Assembly (NCBI GenBank): GCA_024509875.1
Contig: JAMPIV010021223.1
Coordinates: 62,001 to 126,000, forward strand
Origin: Oreohelix idahoensis
Taxonomy: Eukaryota; Mollusca; Gastropoda; Stylommatophora; Oreohelicidae
DNA length: 64,000 bases
Direction: 5' to 3'
The notes under the pieces were generated by a model. The model had not been told where the DNA came from, made no database searches, and saw only the letters and a program-made list of their open reading frames with translations. This document shows positions 32,101 through 42,932 of the stretch, piece after piece. The translations under genes were made by a program, and so were the position numbers. The first letter of the stretch is position 1. Each line of letters starts with the position of its first letter.

Positions 32101-32822
32101 TGTCTTAACGTTGACGTATCCACTTGTGCTACAATTGTGCCTCTATTTATAGTGGTAGTTTTTCCTGACATATTCAATATCATGATGGGGAAATCTCTGG
32201 ACTTCGAGACTTCAGCGATTCCCTCTGTAATTTGCAACAATGGGTCATCAATAATGCTTTCTTCTGCTAGAGGCTGTATTTGGATTGATTGCCCTGGTGT
32301 TATGTACTCAGAATTTTTTACTCTGCCTTTTGCTATGACTAGAGAGTTTGGGGCCACCGTTATGGGAGCTGTAAGTCTTACCAAAGACGCAATGTGGATA
32401 TCGTCCTGGAGATCGATGTAAATATTGTTGACTTTGATTTTCTGGAGGTCATAGTATATTCTAACTTTGTGTTTGTTAAAGAAATCCCTCCCTATGATAA
32501 GATTTATAGACATGTCTTTTGTAATGACAAATAGGTGTTCAAAATTTATTTCACCTAAATAAAATTTTACCCATGCTGTCCCAACTGAATTTAGTCTTTG
32601 TCCCGTGACTGAAGCTAGGTGAGTTTTGGACGGTTGAAATCGTACTAAATGTTGGATCTTCTTGAACAGCTGGAACCTAATAAGACTAATGGATGCTCCT
32701 GTATCTACCAGTGCTCTATACTGCTGGCCCTGTATAGACATGATGCAGGAACTGGGGTCCGGATGTATTTTGGTTCCATCATGCAGCATTTCTTCATAAT
32801 GTATTTTTCTGGATGGGCTCAC
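29148..32822 (-). CDS. pol: Pol: protease, RT, RNase H, integrase N-half (element 3)
   Basis: 1224 residues. Protease has ALVDTGASISLI near residue 37 and IIGRDFF. A long N/R/Q-rich spacer (residues about 240-530) is unusual. Reverse transcriptase has CCDYRALNKITK, TLDARSGFWCIPM and AYIDDILIHTAG. RNase H has LYTDASDNAIG, IEKEAYA and IRTDHQPLVNWL. Integrase zinc module has HDNNGHMG and CRTCK, then the first catalytic D in SIDISGPYP, before a stop (TAA). The listed start is a GTG; the frame stays open upstream through the end of gag, so expression by -1 frameshifting is expected rather than separate initiation. Confidence 0.93.
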   Translation of the reverse strand: MSPSRKIHYEEMLHDGTKIHPDPSSCIMSIQGQQYRALVDTGASISLIRFQLFKKIQHLVRFQPSKTHLASVTGQRLNSVGTAWVKFYLGEINFEHLFVITKDMSINLIIGRDFFNKHKVRIYYDLQKIKVNNIYIDLQDDIHIASLVRLTAPITVAPNSLVIAKGRVKNSEYITPGQSIQIQPLAEESIIDDPLLQITEGIAEVSKSRDFPIMILNMSGKTTTINRGTIVAQVDTSTLRQTKTNRDHSQIVSTTPTGHSARNRSTNNHGTRKVNSYKSYAEKDRNTSHSYVTPQHTLPRPQKQTSPCIRRKEIMQPRYENDYNHSFLRPNTPREKMKCCISERNRETEIVLPGGYPKRQDRDTCPMEYQYNLKTGGYDKVPKPIECSEEKEEFLYDSTTRGYYSSKVGNRKNENFLPRERRQPYSTNGRNTVTYADKRSYSTNNQKQWHNNDYPRNNTRNVYTVNAVTNGNAHSTWQKRQYQAQPSERQRNIQKKVTYQEQRFSQDARKMPQYYGKETEASRQTRNIVADHKYRERIAHLLLTLNATEDNELRLKTFVEKHQDVFALNDMELGRTNTVTIDIQTTTEEPIHMKPYHTPLKNRELVERSINEMLQAGIIERARSQWSSPIVIVTKKDGSSRFCCDYRALNKITKVISYPLPRIDDLLATLGKSTYFTTLDARSGFWCIPMTPEAKQKSTFCSHIGSFCWNVMPFGLKGSPATYMSLMDEVLKGLHPFALAYIDDILIHTAGTMEDHLRKVETVFDRLRHHQINLKLSKCEFLKIGTKYLGFVINRDGIRPDEDKVKAIREMPSPKTVRQTRSFIGSVGYYRRHIVHFSQGAEPLIALTRKYARFRWTEECQKSFEYLKNALTTIPLLGHRDISQPMILYTDASDNAIGACLIQPVLEDETPILPNIPNEKPIAFLSHALSKSQKRWTTIEKEAYANHYAVQKLDFYVRGTKLIIRTDHQPLVNWLTKTQEQPKKLQTWSMNLQSYDTTIEHIPGTLNTCADLLSRIKYDDETEVKANRVKNDGTSSEIDDNAKEINEITSPGRRSTSDSATQVEEESQDMFDMRVEQAKDAEIVKLLTHVKENPTKTKDFTVHPTDGALYYIDHKQEGTLRKVIPAHLIPEVLIQFHDNNGHMGRDKTVDVIKRRYYWQTMYKDITEYVATCRTCKLRNMKPHLIPLQEMQPSHYPMQTVSIDISGPYPLTQSGNKYLLHIVDQ

Positions 32823-32882
32823 TTGACAATTTATATTCTGTGTTGTTTCTTTTGTTTTGGACCATTTTCTATGATAGTCACC

Positions 32883-32924
32883 CTCACTAACGGTCCTGTT
32901 TAGTGAGTGGCACGTCCGTTTCCC
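32883..32924 (-). promoter_or_regulatory. Predicted -1 frameshift signal, gag to pol (element 3)
   Basis: On the minus strand GGGAAAC (32924-32918) lies in the gag frame as G GGA AAC, the X XXY YYZ form, and a -1 slip moves exactly into the pol frame. After 10 nt comes an 8-bp perfect hairpin, CTCACTAA (32907-32900) with TTAGTGAG (32890-32883) and a 9-nt loop. The gag stop lies in the 5' arm. The pol frame is open through the whole overlap. Confidence 0.8.
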
Positions 32925-33976
32925 TGACGCATGAGGGGTTGAGGTGTGCCTCTGGTGTACTGATTTCTGGTGTAATTACGTGGGGGTGGTGCGGGTTGTT
33001 GTGGTTGGTAACGTCCGTCTCTTCTGAATGGTGCATTATTGTAATTTGCTCTGCAGGACTTGTACCCATGTCCGAACCTACCGCATGTGAAGCATCCGTT
33101 TGGATTGACATTATTTACGTCATTTTGCCTTTGTGTGGGGGGTCTATAGTTGCGGGGCCTATCATCTTGTTGTCGTGGGCGAGTCCATTGCCTCCTGGCA
33201 TGGTCAACTTCCATAGGCTCATGCTCAGTATAGTCCCTATGGTCTGGTCGGGGTTCCCTACCTACTCTTTGTTGGAACCTTCGGCGAAGATTTTCTTCTT
33301 GTATTGCTGCTTGGATTGTTTCAGCAATAGTCTTCGTGTCTTTTCTAAGGAGATGCATTCTAATATCATCTGCTCTAAGGCCATCGACAAATATCCCCAC
33401 TAGCTGTATTTCTACGTCAGGTGTGGTAGGTATTTCTCCACAAAATGCCTCTTCTGCCATATTGAGGAATCTATCTCCAAAAAGTTGTACTGATTCATCC
33501 CTTTCCTGTTTCATTCGTCTAAGGACTGACCAAGCGTGCATTTTGTCTATAATTTCTCCATATCTCTGGGTTAGTTCTTTTGTAAGGGACACGTAGGTCT
33601 CTGTGGGGTACTGCTGAAACCTCCTTCTTAAAAAGTCAGTCACTAATGATTCGGAGCTTAACAGAGCGATTTTCTTTTTCTCATCATCAGTTACTGCCCC
33701 TGCTATTGACGCAAATTTTTCCATGTCGGACAACCATCTTCTGAATTTCTTCTTGTCTCCATCGAACGGCTGAACAATGGATCTGACTTGAGTAAATTTC
33801 GCGTAGTTGTCATTTTTCTGTAGGGTTTCAGTAATTCGCTGTAGCACTATCATTGGTGGTCCTTCCATGTTGTTTTTGTCCTGGGGCTGCAGTGGTTGTG
33901 CTTGAGCGGATCTATTTTCCTGTTGCTGCTGCTGTTCTACCCCTAGTCGCTGGAAATCTTCCATTAGTTGGTCCAT
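32900..33976 (-). CDS. gag: Gag with CCHC zinc knuckle (element 3)
   Basis: A 358-residue capsid and nucleocapsid protein. A Q-rich N-terminus is followed by a capsid region of Ty3/Gypsy type (FTQVRSIVQPFDGDKKKFRRW, ELTQRYGEIIDKMHAWSVLR, FGDRFLNMAEEAF), then a basic R/Q-rich stretch. One zinc knuckle, CFTCGRFGHGYKSC, fits C-x2-C-x4-H-x4-C, and an RG/PQ-rich tail follows. The start ATG lies only about 35 nt after the predicted primer site, so the leader is very short. The frame is intact. Confidence 0.92.
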   Translation of the reverse strand: MDQLMEDFQRLGVEQQQQQENRSAQAQPLQPQDKNNMEGPPMIVLQRITETLQKNDNYAKFTQVRSIVQPFDGDKKKFRRWLSDMEKFASIAGAVTDDEKKKIALLSSESLVTDFLRRRFQQYPTETYVSLTKELTQRYGEIIDKMHAWSVLRRMKQERDESVQLFGDRFLNMAEEAFCGEIPTTPDVEIQLVGIFVDGLRADDIRMHLLRKDTKTIAETIQAAIQEENLRRRFQQRVGREPRPDHRDYTEHEPMEVDHARRQWTRPRQQDDRPRNYRPPTQRQNDVNNVNPNGCFTCGRFGHGYKSCRANYNNAPFRRDGRYQPQQPAPPPRNYTRNQYTRGTPQPLMRQGNGRATH

Positions 33977-34010
33977 ACTTCGTTAATGTTTCTGCTCTTT
34001 TATAGAGGAC

Positions 34011-34024
34011 TGGCACGGGCACCA
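34011..34024 (-). promoter_or_regulatory. Primer binding site of element 3
   Basis: On the minus strand TGGTGCCCGTGCCA lies two to three bases after the LTR end (…ATATATCA). Its TGG start is what a site complementary to a tRNA 3' CCA end requires. The tRNA is not identified. Confidence 0.7.
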
Positions 34025-34027
34025 ATT

Positions 34028-34790
34028 TGATATATGTTAATGGCGTGAAGATTCAAAAGGATGAAGATTTCGTTTGACAACAGCACATTGCACATTGCTT
34101 TCTTTTCAGTAGAACATGGGGAAGTTTATTATAGGTGAATCACCCTGATTCAACTCTTAGCCACTTGTTCCTTCAAATATTAGCTAGCGGTAAATGCATA
34201 CTAGCAGTTACTCAGAGAATTAAAACCATTCTCTCATTTCCTGAAGAGCTTCATGTTCTACCAAACTGTTAGTGTTTCTACATAGTTATTCAAAGACTTC
34301 ATTCTGCATCAAAGTACACTTGCAGCCATTTTACACTGTGCTGCGGGCAAAAGCTATCTCTCTTTGACATGAAAATGTTTAAGCTATTTCGAATCACTCT
34401 ACTTACAGCTTTCCTTGTGAGAAATAAATGCACAATTCAAACACTAGAGCTGGGGAAATACTAAATTGGAAAAAAACTTCCTTTAGTATAAATTGAAATC
34501 CTCAAAATCTGCAGCATAAGAAAAATGCGTCTGTCTCTTAGGCTTCTAAATCTGCAACTAACTTTCCGCCGGGACTCGCTCGCTTTCCTTCAGCTCAAAT
34601 CTAGGTCAGCGTTGCTTCCCCCTTTATTCATCTCACGATTGGATAAAAAAAAGTAATCCACGCTATTCCCATCTTATGGTCCGTTCCTATTATAATATTA
34701 TGATTAAATTTTAACTAACTTCTATCAACGAAGCTATGGTCTGTATTTGTTATAAATGAAAGTTCCTAAAGTGACGCATTCCCTGTCACA
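34028..34790 (-). repeat. 5' LTR of element 3
   Basis: 763 bp, TG...CA on both strands (minus strand TGTGACAGGG to ATATATCA). The inner end is supported by the adjacent primer site. It should carry the promoter; no TATA box is assigned. Confidence 0.85.
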
Positions 34791-35989
<1,199 letters not shown>

Positions 35990-36165
35990 AGATGTCTACC
36001 TCAAATCTAGACAAGAATTTATCATCATCATCTTCAATAAACATGTAGCTCTCAAAGGAACATGGGTATTCAACAAATTCAGTCCAAGCCTGTCGTCTGT
36101 CTCGTGCCATTCATTGAATGTCTTTCCAAAATTTCTACATGTCTTTGACGTTTTCTCTTCTCCGT
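35990..36165 (-). mobile_element. RTE relic, extreme C-terminus and 3' tail
   Basis: Minus-strand reading MARDRRQAWTEFVEYPCSFE resembles MARDRRTWHVFVEGLC of the RTE copy at 56797-57667, followed by a gatgatgat tail. A short relic of a related subfamily. Confidence 0.55.
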
Positions 36166-37086
36166 GTTTTTTTTTTTTTTTTTGATCTAATTCTACCGGT
36201 TTTATCCCAGATATTCCAGAACAGAGAAGTAGTTTATTAGAACGATTCAGCCACAACCATTAAGTGCTAGAAGATAAAATGATGAACCTTTAGAAAAAAC
36301 GAAAGAATACCGGAAGTTAATCGGCAAATCTTGACAAGACAAAAATGTGAGAACCTGTTAAAAACTCGCAGATTGAGCTCACAATAAGAAGAGATCGAGC
36401 TAAAGCTTCAGGGTAGAGAAAAATGAGGATTTATTCTTTTGACATTCCAGGCCTGAATAACAAACAAATGAATATGATATAAATGATGTGTACTATATTA
36501 AGACATGTTTAGAGCGCAATGTATAACTATATTAACTTTGATATTCCACTTCACGTACTATGCCCGATGGCGTTGGTGATGATGTATCTTCACAACTTCC
36601 TGTCTCCCATTCCGTTTAAAAAATGGTGTTGACGTCTGTCTAGGCCATGATCTCAAACCAGTGACGCACTAAAGTGGCAGTCCGCCCCAGTGACAGCTGG
36701 GTGAAGGCTGCCATCGGACTCTATTAATGCAATTCTGCACAGTTTGAAAATCTACTTTTAAACATTTTATATTTTTCTGTACGTTTGCTTAAATGTGGTA
36801 CCAAAGAAAAGAATCCGCCCCAGGTGCAACAGACTTTAAGTAGGCTACTGTATCAAACTGCCCAGTAATCTTCTTTCTTTGTCATCATATATATTAACTT
36901 TTCCCTTCAATGTTTCCTGTCGTCACAATATATTCCAGCTGCTTCTTCTCCTAACATGGTCACAGAAAGTGGATGACTTCCTCCTAAGGTAAGTAATAAA
37001 CTTCTGTCGTCCACTGGCTTCTTTCGTGACATCTTAATTACTCTGTTAGGAGCTGTCTATGGTATTCTTAAAATTCTTCTGCATCA
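36166..37086. other. Anonymous intergenic DNA
   Basis: No gene or RNA recognised. A poly-T run sits at 36167-36183. Confidence 0.45.
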
Positions 37087-38114
37087 GGGTTCAAGGAAAT
37101 AACTGTCATAACGCATAAAGGTTCAAGGAAATAACAGTCACGACGTATAGGAGATCAAAGAAATAACTGTCATGACGTATATGAGATCACAGAAATAACT
37201 GGCATGACGTATAAGAGATCAAGGAAATAACTGTCACGACGTATAAGAGTTCAAAGAAATAATTGTCATAACGCATAAGAGTTCAATGGAATAACTGTCA
37301 TGACGTATAAGAGATCAAAGAAATAACTGTCATGATGTATAAGAGATCAAAGAAATAACTATCATGACGTAAATGAGATCACAGAAATAACTGTCATGAC
37401 GTATAGGAGATAAAAAAAAATAACTGTCATTACGTATATGAGATCACAGAAATAACCGTCATGACGTATAAGAGATCAAGTAAATAATTGTCACGACGTA
37501 TAAGAGATCAAAGAAATAACTGTCATGACGTATAATAGATCAAAGAAATAACTATCATGACAAATAAGATATCAAAGAAATAACTGTCATAACGTATAAG
37601 AGATCAAAGAAATAACTGTCATGACGTATAAAAGATCAAGGAAATAACTGTCATGAAGTATGCGAGATCACATATATAACTGTCATGACGTATAATAGAC
37701 CAAGGAAATAACTGGTATGACGTATAAGAGAGCAAAGAAATAACTTTCATGACGTATAAGAGATGAAAGAAATAACTGTCATGACGTATAAGAGATCAAG
37801 GAAATAACTGTCATGGCGCATACGAGATCAAAGTAATAACTGTCATGACGTATAAGAGTTCAAAGAAATAACTGTCATGACGTATAAGATATTAAAGAAA
37901 TATCGTCATGACGTATAGTAGATCAAGGAAATAACTGTCAAGCCGTATAAGAGATCAAAGTAATAACTGCCATGGCGTATAAGAGATCAAAGAAATAACC
38001 GGCATGACGTATAAGAGATCAAAGAAATAACTGTCATGGCGTATAAGAGATCAAAGAAACAACTGTCATGACGTATTTGAGATCAAAGAAATAACTGTCA
38101 TGACGTATAAGAGA
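37087..38114. repeat. 32-bp minisatellite array
   Basis: About 32 tandem copies with consensus ataagagatcaaagaaata followed by actgtcatgacgt. Each unit holds GTCATGAC, a perfect 8-bp palindrome, and TGACGT. Copies differ by scattered substitutions. The array resumes at 40506 after a solo LTR. Confidence 0.92.
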
Positions 38115-40505
38115 TGTGGTAAAGTGGGATGATATAAATATTTATAGGGGACTTAGTGTACTGACTGAGATCAGCTGTGAAGGTATCTGTATCTAATAGG
38201 TGTAGTGTTTTGCAGATAACCTTACTTGCTACCACATTATACCTCAGTCAGAATTATTCTGGAATATTGTGATGACTACGTTAAATGTCTAGGGTATGTA
38301 TATGATGAAGTGTAAGTCACAACAACAACAGACAGATAAACAATTTAATTTATTCCACCACACTTGACAACACTGTGACACTCACACACATTTAACACTC
38401 TATAAGACTATCTTAAATGAGGCACTGGTAAATTTTCAAATATATATATGTATTGATTACTTTCACTAATATATATCCTGATTCAATTACAAAGTGAACC
38501 AGGAATCACATTCAAATGTAATCACAATTTATATGTACAGAATTTATAAATATGAACATTGTAGTGACATATTTTATTAATTTTATCCTATGTGTGTCAG
38601 TTGTGTAGTAGTACTATGAGGTAATACTGGTTTTGGTTTTCAAGCTATGTTATTATTGGTCATCATGACTTCAAGTGTTTGTTTATCTGGGAAATAGTAT
38701 GGGGAAAAGCTCACAGTTCCCATCAATTTAAACACTGTATTTTCCCTCTGTTTTATTATAAAGTCAGATTTTGAGGGGGGCATAATGTTGAGCTCCACTG
38801 GCCACATATGCTTAACTTTCGTGATGGCGGCAGGAAAAGACTCCTCTCTCGATTGCTCCCCTGTGTTCTGGAGACACCTCACTAGTCGCTATCTGGACCC
38901 AGGAGTATGCTGTCAGCCTCCAGATTCAGCAAAGCTCAGACCAGGTGCTGCTCAATAACTTTAGGACCACGGTCCCTGAAACAAGAAGGTTGTACCTCCT
39001 ACTTCATAACTAATTTATAATCTATTTACAGACTGAACACAATACATAACAAACACTGAGTTCAGAGCGGTAGGCCAACTGTCAGCTTCATCTGAAACAA
39101 TTTACACCAGTATATTCCTCCCTAATGGTTACTACGCCTCTGCAATTCCAGCATTATTTCTTTCTAGTCAATAAGATAGGTGTCAGTGTACTGTTTGGCA
39201 ATTCCATGCAGTTTTACTTTCCTCCGACACCTTCTGTTCAGGTTGGAGCACTATATAGGCTTTACCTCATGTTCGCTACTGAACCACACATATATACAGA
39301 CATAAATTATCAATTTACATTCAATTTTCATTAAAAAGATATCAAATATTTCAAGCTTACCACAATTCATGGAATAATACACAGTTACGTTGACTGGCAA
39401 TGAATATAGCACAATTTCGATCTGCCGATGTCCCAGGCTTTTATTTAGAAAAATATGCACTGGCGCTCAATGCACTGGTTCTTTAGTAAGTTTATTTGAA
39501 AATGTGGTGCTGACCTGACGCCTCTGATTGACTATATTGGCGGGTCTAACCAATCGTGCCATGTTTACACAAGCGTTTGAAAAAAAAGTACTCCTACTCA
39601 CGTTTCCCTAACAACAAAGAATCAATATTTATAGCCCGACTAATCGTGTTTAGCCTTACATTTATTGCGCTCCAATCAAATCGGATTTAATATGGAGACC
39701 CATTTCCCGTACAATGGTGGTGTCCAAATCTGCCACTGAGCGATTCTGATTCTGGTGTTGTCTGACACCCTCACTATTTCTTTTGGCTATAATTTGTTAA
39801 TTCCTAGACTATTTGCGTAACGTTTAACATATTCTTTGTCAGCAAGTCCTAAGGAACCCAACTATATAAATTTTATGGGGCTAAGGGGCTGTGTTCAAAA
39901 TATGCATTTTCTTCTTCCTCCTGTTCACTTCGAATACGATGTGGTGTCTGGGTACTGTAATGTTTTCAAACGTAAACCAGTATAATGTCATGTTTCCTAA
40001 TAAGCGTTTTGTAAGTTTTTAAAACCTAGCTCTCGTATGGGTAGTGTTTTTATCACTGTCGATTTGAAAAAAGCTAGTGCTTGTGGCCTTACACGCGTGA
40101 TGGTAGTAATTGTGTATCGCGAGACTGTGGTAGTATTGCCTGCGTTCCGGCTTTCAGCCCCTCCCTTTCTTTTTATCCTTAGTTCATCTGTCTTTCGTTT
40201 ATGGTAACGTAGTGTATAAAATGACATGAATGGAATTTTAAATATAGGTCAGCTTGCGTATCTCAAGGTTTTTCTTAGAAATGCAGCACATGTTTTATCG
40301 TAGAAAGCGTGTATGCTGCAGTAGGCTTTTACTATCAACGTGAAACGTTACAATTTGCATACGAAGTAGAAAACAAGGGGATTTCGAGTACAGTCATTGT
40401 GACAGCACTGTTCTTTACCATTCTTCTTTCCTTTTATTGAATTTATGTGTTAGGCTTTACATTTACCTGATAATTTATATATGTGGATTAGAATTTCTCA
40501 CGACA
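38115..40505 (-). mobile_element. Solo LTR of the element 2 family
   Basis: 2391 bp, TG...CA, aligning in reverse with the LTRs at 43807-46212 and 50966-53226 but clearly diverged. A 5-bp duplication AGAGA (38110-38114 and 40506-40510) brackets it inside the minisatellite. No internal retrotransposon sequence remains, so it most likely arose by LTR-LTR recombination. It is a different subfamily or an older insertion than element 2. Confidence 0.9.
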
Positions 40506-40765
40506 AGAGATCAAAGAAATAACTGTCATGACCTATAACAGATCAAGGAAATAACTGTCATGACGTATAAGAGTTGAAGGAAATAACTGTCATGATCAAG
40601 AAAATAGCAGTCTTGACGAGGCGGGTGTTCCGATACCGGACATAACAAGCCATAAGAAATAACTGTCATGACGTAGCGGGTATTACCATACTAGATGTAA
40701 CATGCTTTGAGAAATAACTATCATGACGCAGCGGGTCTTCCCATACCGGATGTAAAATGCCAGGA
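40506..40765. repeat. Minisatellite continuation with 56-bp variant units
   Basis: About three more 32-bp units (to about 40596), then three units of about 56 bp that keep the agaaataactgtcatgacg core but add a new block (agcgggt, ccatac, gatgtaa). Confidence 0.8.
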
Positions 40766-40892
40766 GAAATACAAGGAGGAAATACATTGATAAATTAAAC
40801 ATATTGGATAGGAAGAAATGGAAAACCAAACAATAAAATCAAGACGTTAGACATTTTAACAAATTATGAGATACGAATAACTACGCCAGTCT
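40766..40892. other. Short anonymous spacer
   Basis: AT-rich, nothing recognised. Confidence 0.4.
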
Positions 40893-41202
40893 GTGTGGCC
40901 GCGGTAGCATAGTGGTTAGTGCACTGGCTTCCTAGCTCAGTGGTCTATGGTTCGATCCCCAGATGAGGTGGGATTTTTTTAGACCGCAAACGGCTCCTGG
41001 GTCGACCCAGCCCCAATTGGGTACCAGAGCAACTCTGGGAAGGTTAAGGCAGCCGGCGTGATGCTGACCACATCACCCCTAGTGTGCCGATGGTCAAGAA
41101 AATATGTGCCTAACACCAATATGTCTCAATGGGCGTGTAACGGGATCTCTTACCCTTCCCCCCTTACTTGTATAGCACTTGATGATGATGATGGGACACG
41201 AC
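40893..41202 (+). mobile_element. tRNA-derived SINE (SINE 2)
   Basis: A tRNA-like head with RNA polymerase III A box TAGCATAGTGG (40904-40914) and B box GGTTCGATCCC (40949-40959), spaced as in a tRNA. A conserved body follows (ctcctgggtcgacccag, ggtaccagagcaactctggg, gctgaccacatcacc) and the copy ends in a gatgatgatg tail. A second copy lies at 61243-61513 on the other strand. Not a working tRNA gene, because the acceptor stem is not closed. Confidence 0.85.
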
Positions 41203-41436
41203 AGTGCCTACAGTAAAGACTCTCAGTGGTGCGAAGGGTGACTTTGAATATCTTAACATTTGTAGTGTAAGAATATTCTCTATTTTGTATCGTTTATCAT
41301 TTCACTTTTCGCCCCCTTTTACTTTCTGTTTCCAATGAAACATGGAACTACCTCTGCTGCTGGTCCGTTGGCATGGATTCTGCATCACAGCTTTCGTGTA
41401 TTTGTGCAACGATGATTTCTTTAGCCGTTTGTTAGA
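41203..41436. other. Anonymous spacer
   Basis: No feature recognised. Confidence 0.4.
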
Positions 41437-41478
41437 CTGTTTGTAAATAGGTGTATCACGTCATCCTACTGTGCGCGC
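41437..41478 (+). repeat. Left arm of a terminal inverted repeat pair
   Basis: CTGTTTGTAAATAGGTGTAT and the following bases to 41478 match, in reverse complement, 54501-54541 with about three mismatches over the first 34 bp. They may be the ends of a non-autonomous DNA transposon into which the RTE inserted. Confidence 0.65.
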
Positions 41479-41512
41479 CGCCGACCGTCAAAGCAGTCAG
41501 TGGCCATCACGC

Positions 41513-42481
41513 CTAGTGGCGTCCTGTAGGGCAACAACAAATTGATTCCACTTTGCTCGGTCGGCGGCCATCCTTCGTACTCTGGTTCATTCTTTGCATC
41601 TCAGCCTCCACAGTCCTCCGCCAGGTTGCTTTTGGTCGGCCTCTCTTTCGCTTTCCTTCAGGGGTCCAAAGCATAGCTGTTCTTGTGATGGCATCGGGGT
41701 CTCTTCTAAGGACATGGCCAACCCAGCTCCAGCGTCTGCCAGCTATGATGGTGTGCATGTCTTCTTGTTTGCTCCGAGTAAGCAGATCTTGGTTGGTGAT
41801 GATATTCGGCCAAAAGATTCGGTGAATTTTTCTTAGGCATGTTGTGTGAAAAGAGGACAATTTCGACATTTCCTTCTCTGTAACTCTCCAGCATTCCGCA
41901 CCATAGAGAAGCACAGAAAGCACACAGCTCTGATATAATCTTAATTTTGTGCTTGTGCTGTATTGAGAGGACTTCCAGGTGTTGTTTAGACTAAAAAAGG
42001 CTATTCTTGCCTTATTCATTCTGATGTTGATGTCTTTGCCTGCCCCGCCGTCTGGTGTTACTATGCATCCTAGGTATGTGAAGTTGTCTGTCTGTACCAG
42101 TTGCTGATTCCTTACTGATATGGGGTCAGGGTTGCTCACATTGAGCGTAATGACTTCTGACTTCTTTAAATTGATGTTCAAGCCCACCTGATGGCTAAAC
42201 TTAGTAAGTCTATCCTTTTTTTCCTGGATGTGTTGATGTGAATGTGCTAGTAGTGCAATGTCATCTGCATATTCCAGATCTTCCAATGTAGAAAATGTAG
42301 TCCATCTTATTCCTCTTGGACTGCCCTCTGTTGTCTGGCGCATCACCCAGTCAATGTCTGTTAAAAATAGAGTGGTTGATAAGGGGCATCCTTGTCGTAC
42401 TCCTGTCTTCACCTCAAAAGTTAGATTGCTCTGCACAACACTACACGTAAAGTTGGCATAGAGGCTTTTTGTGATTGACAC
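41513..42481 (-). pseudogene. RTE reverse transcriptase C-half and tail (second family)
   Basis: 322 residues with TGVRQGCPLS, catalytic LEYADDIALLAHS, LGCIVTPDGG, LLYGAECWRVTEKEM and the tail RRWSWVGHVLRRD / EGKRKRGRPKATWRR. Palm motifs lie further upstream (VDFEKAFNSIH near 42540-42580), and an in-frame stop near 42712 interrupts the finger region. Confidence 0.9.
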
Positions 42482-42932
42482 TATGCAGCTTGGAATGCCA
42501 TAAGCCCTCAGTATTTTCCATAAACTGTCCCTATGTATGCTGTTAAAAGCCTTTTCAAAATCAACGAAATTAATGTACAGCTGTCTTTGCCATTCTGAGC
42601 ACTGCTCTATAATGTTCCTGAGAGTGAATATATGATCTACACATCTTCTGTTCTTTCTAAATCCTGCTTGTTCTTTCCTCAGTTTGTGGTCTACTGCTTT
42701 TGAAATTCTCTATATAATTATCCTGCCTAGTATTTTGCTGGGAACTGAGAGAAGAGTGATTCCTCTCCAATTATTGCAGTCTGAAAGATCTCCCTTCTTG
42801 GGCAATTTGACAATTATTCCTTTGTTCCACTCTGATGGTGTTGTCCCCGTTTTCCAGACTTGTGCAAATAGTGGTTCTAATAGTTATGCTGCTAGCTCCG
42901 GGTCTGTCTTAAATAACTCTGCATTTAAGTTA
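42482..42932 (-). pseudogene. RTE reverse transcriptase N-half, broken
   Basis: Translation of the minus strand gives IVKLPKKGD, NNWRGITLLSVPSKILG, an in-frame stop, then KEQAGFRKNRRC and the INFVDFEKAF palm motif. There is no single ORF across it. Confidence 0.8.

Larger units (their letters stand above)
22130..34790 (-). mobile_element. Ty3/Gypsy LTR retrotransposon with conventional order (element 3)
   Basis: A 12.7-kb minus-strand element with gag, pol (protease, reverse transcriptase, RNase H, integrase) and two LTRs of about 0.77 kb. Most of the LTR length is nearly identical, but the U5 ends differ strongly. The outer right edge (34790, TGTGACAG on the minus strand) is clear. The left edge is inferred from a weak match and no target duplication is evident. 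Integrase is broken by a stop and a frameshift, so this copy is probably defective. A 4.3-kb non-coding stretch separates the coding part from the 3' LTR. Confidence 0.88.

Noticed and set aside
37087..38114. CRISPR-like array of 32-bp repeats
   Set aside because: Units are directly contiguous with no unique spacers, divergence is spread over the unit, no cas genes are present and the context is eukaryotic. It is a minisatellite.
40893..40965. tRNA gene
   Set aside because: Same reasoning: it is the head of a repeated SINE with a second copy at 61243-61513.
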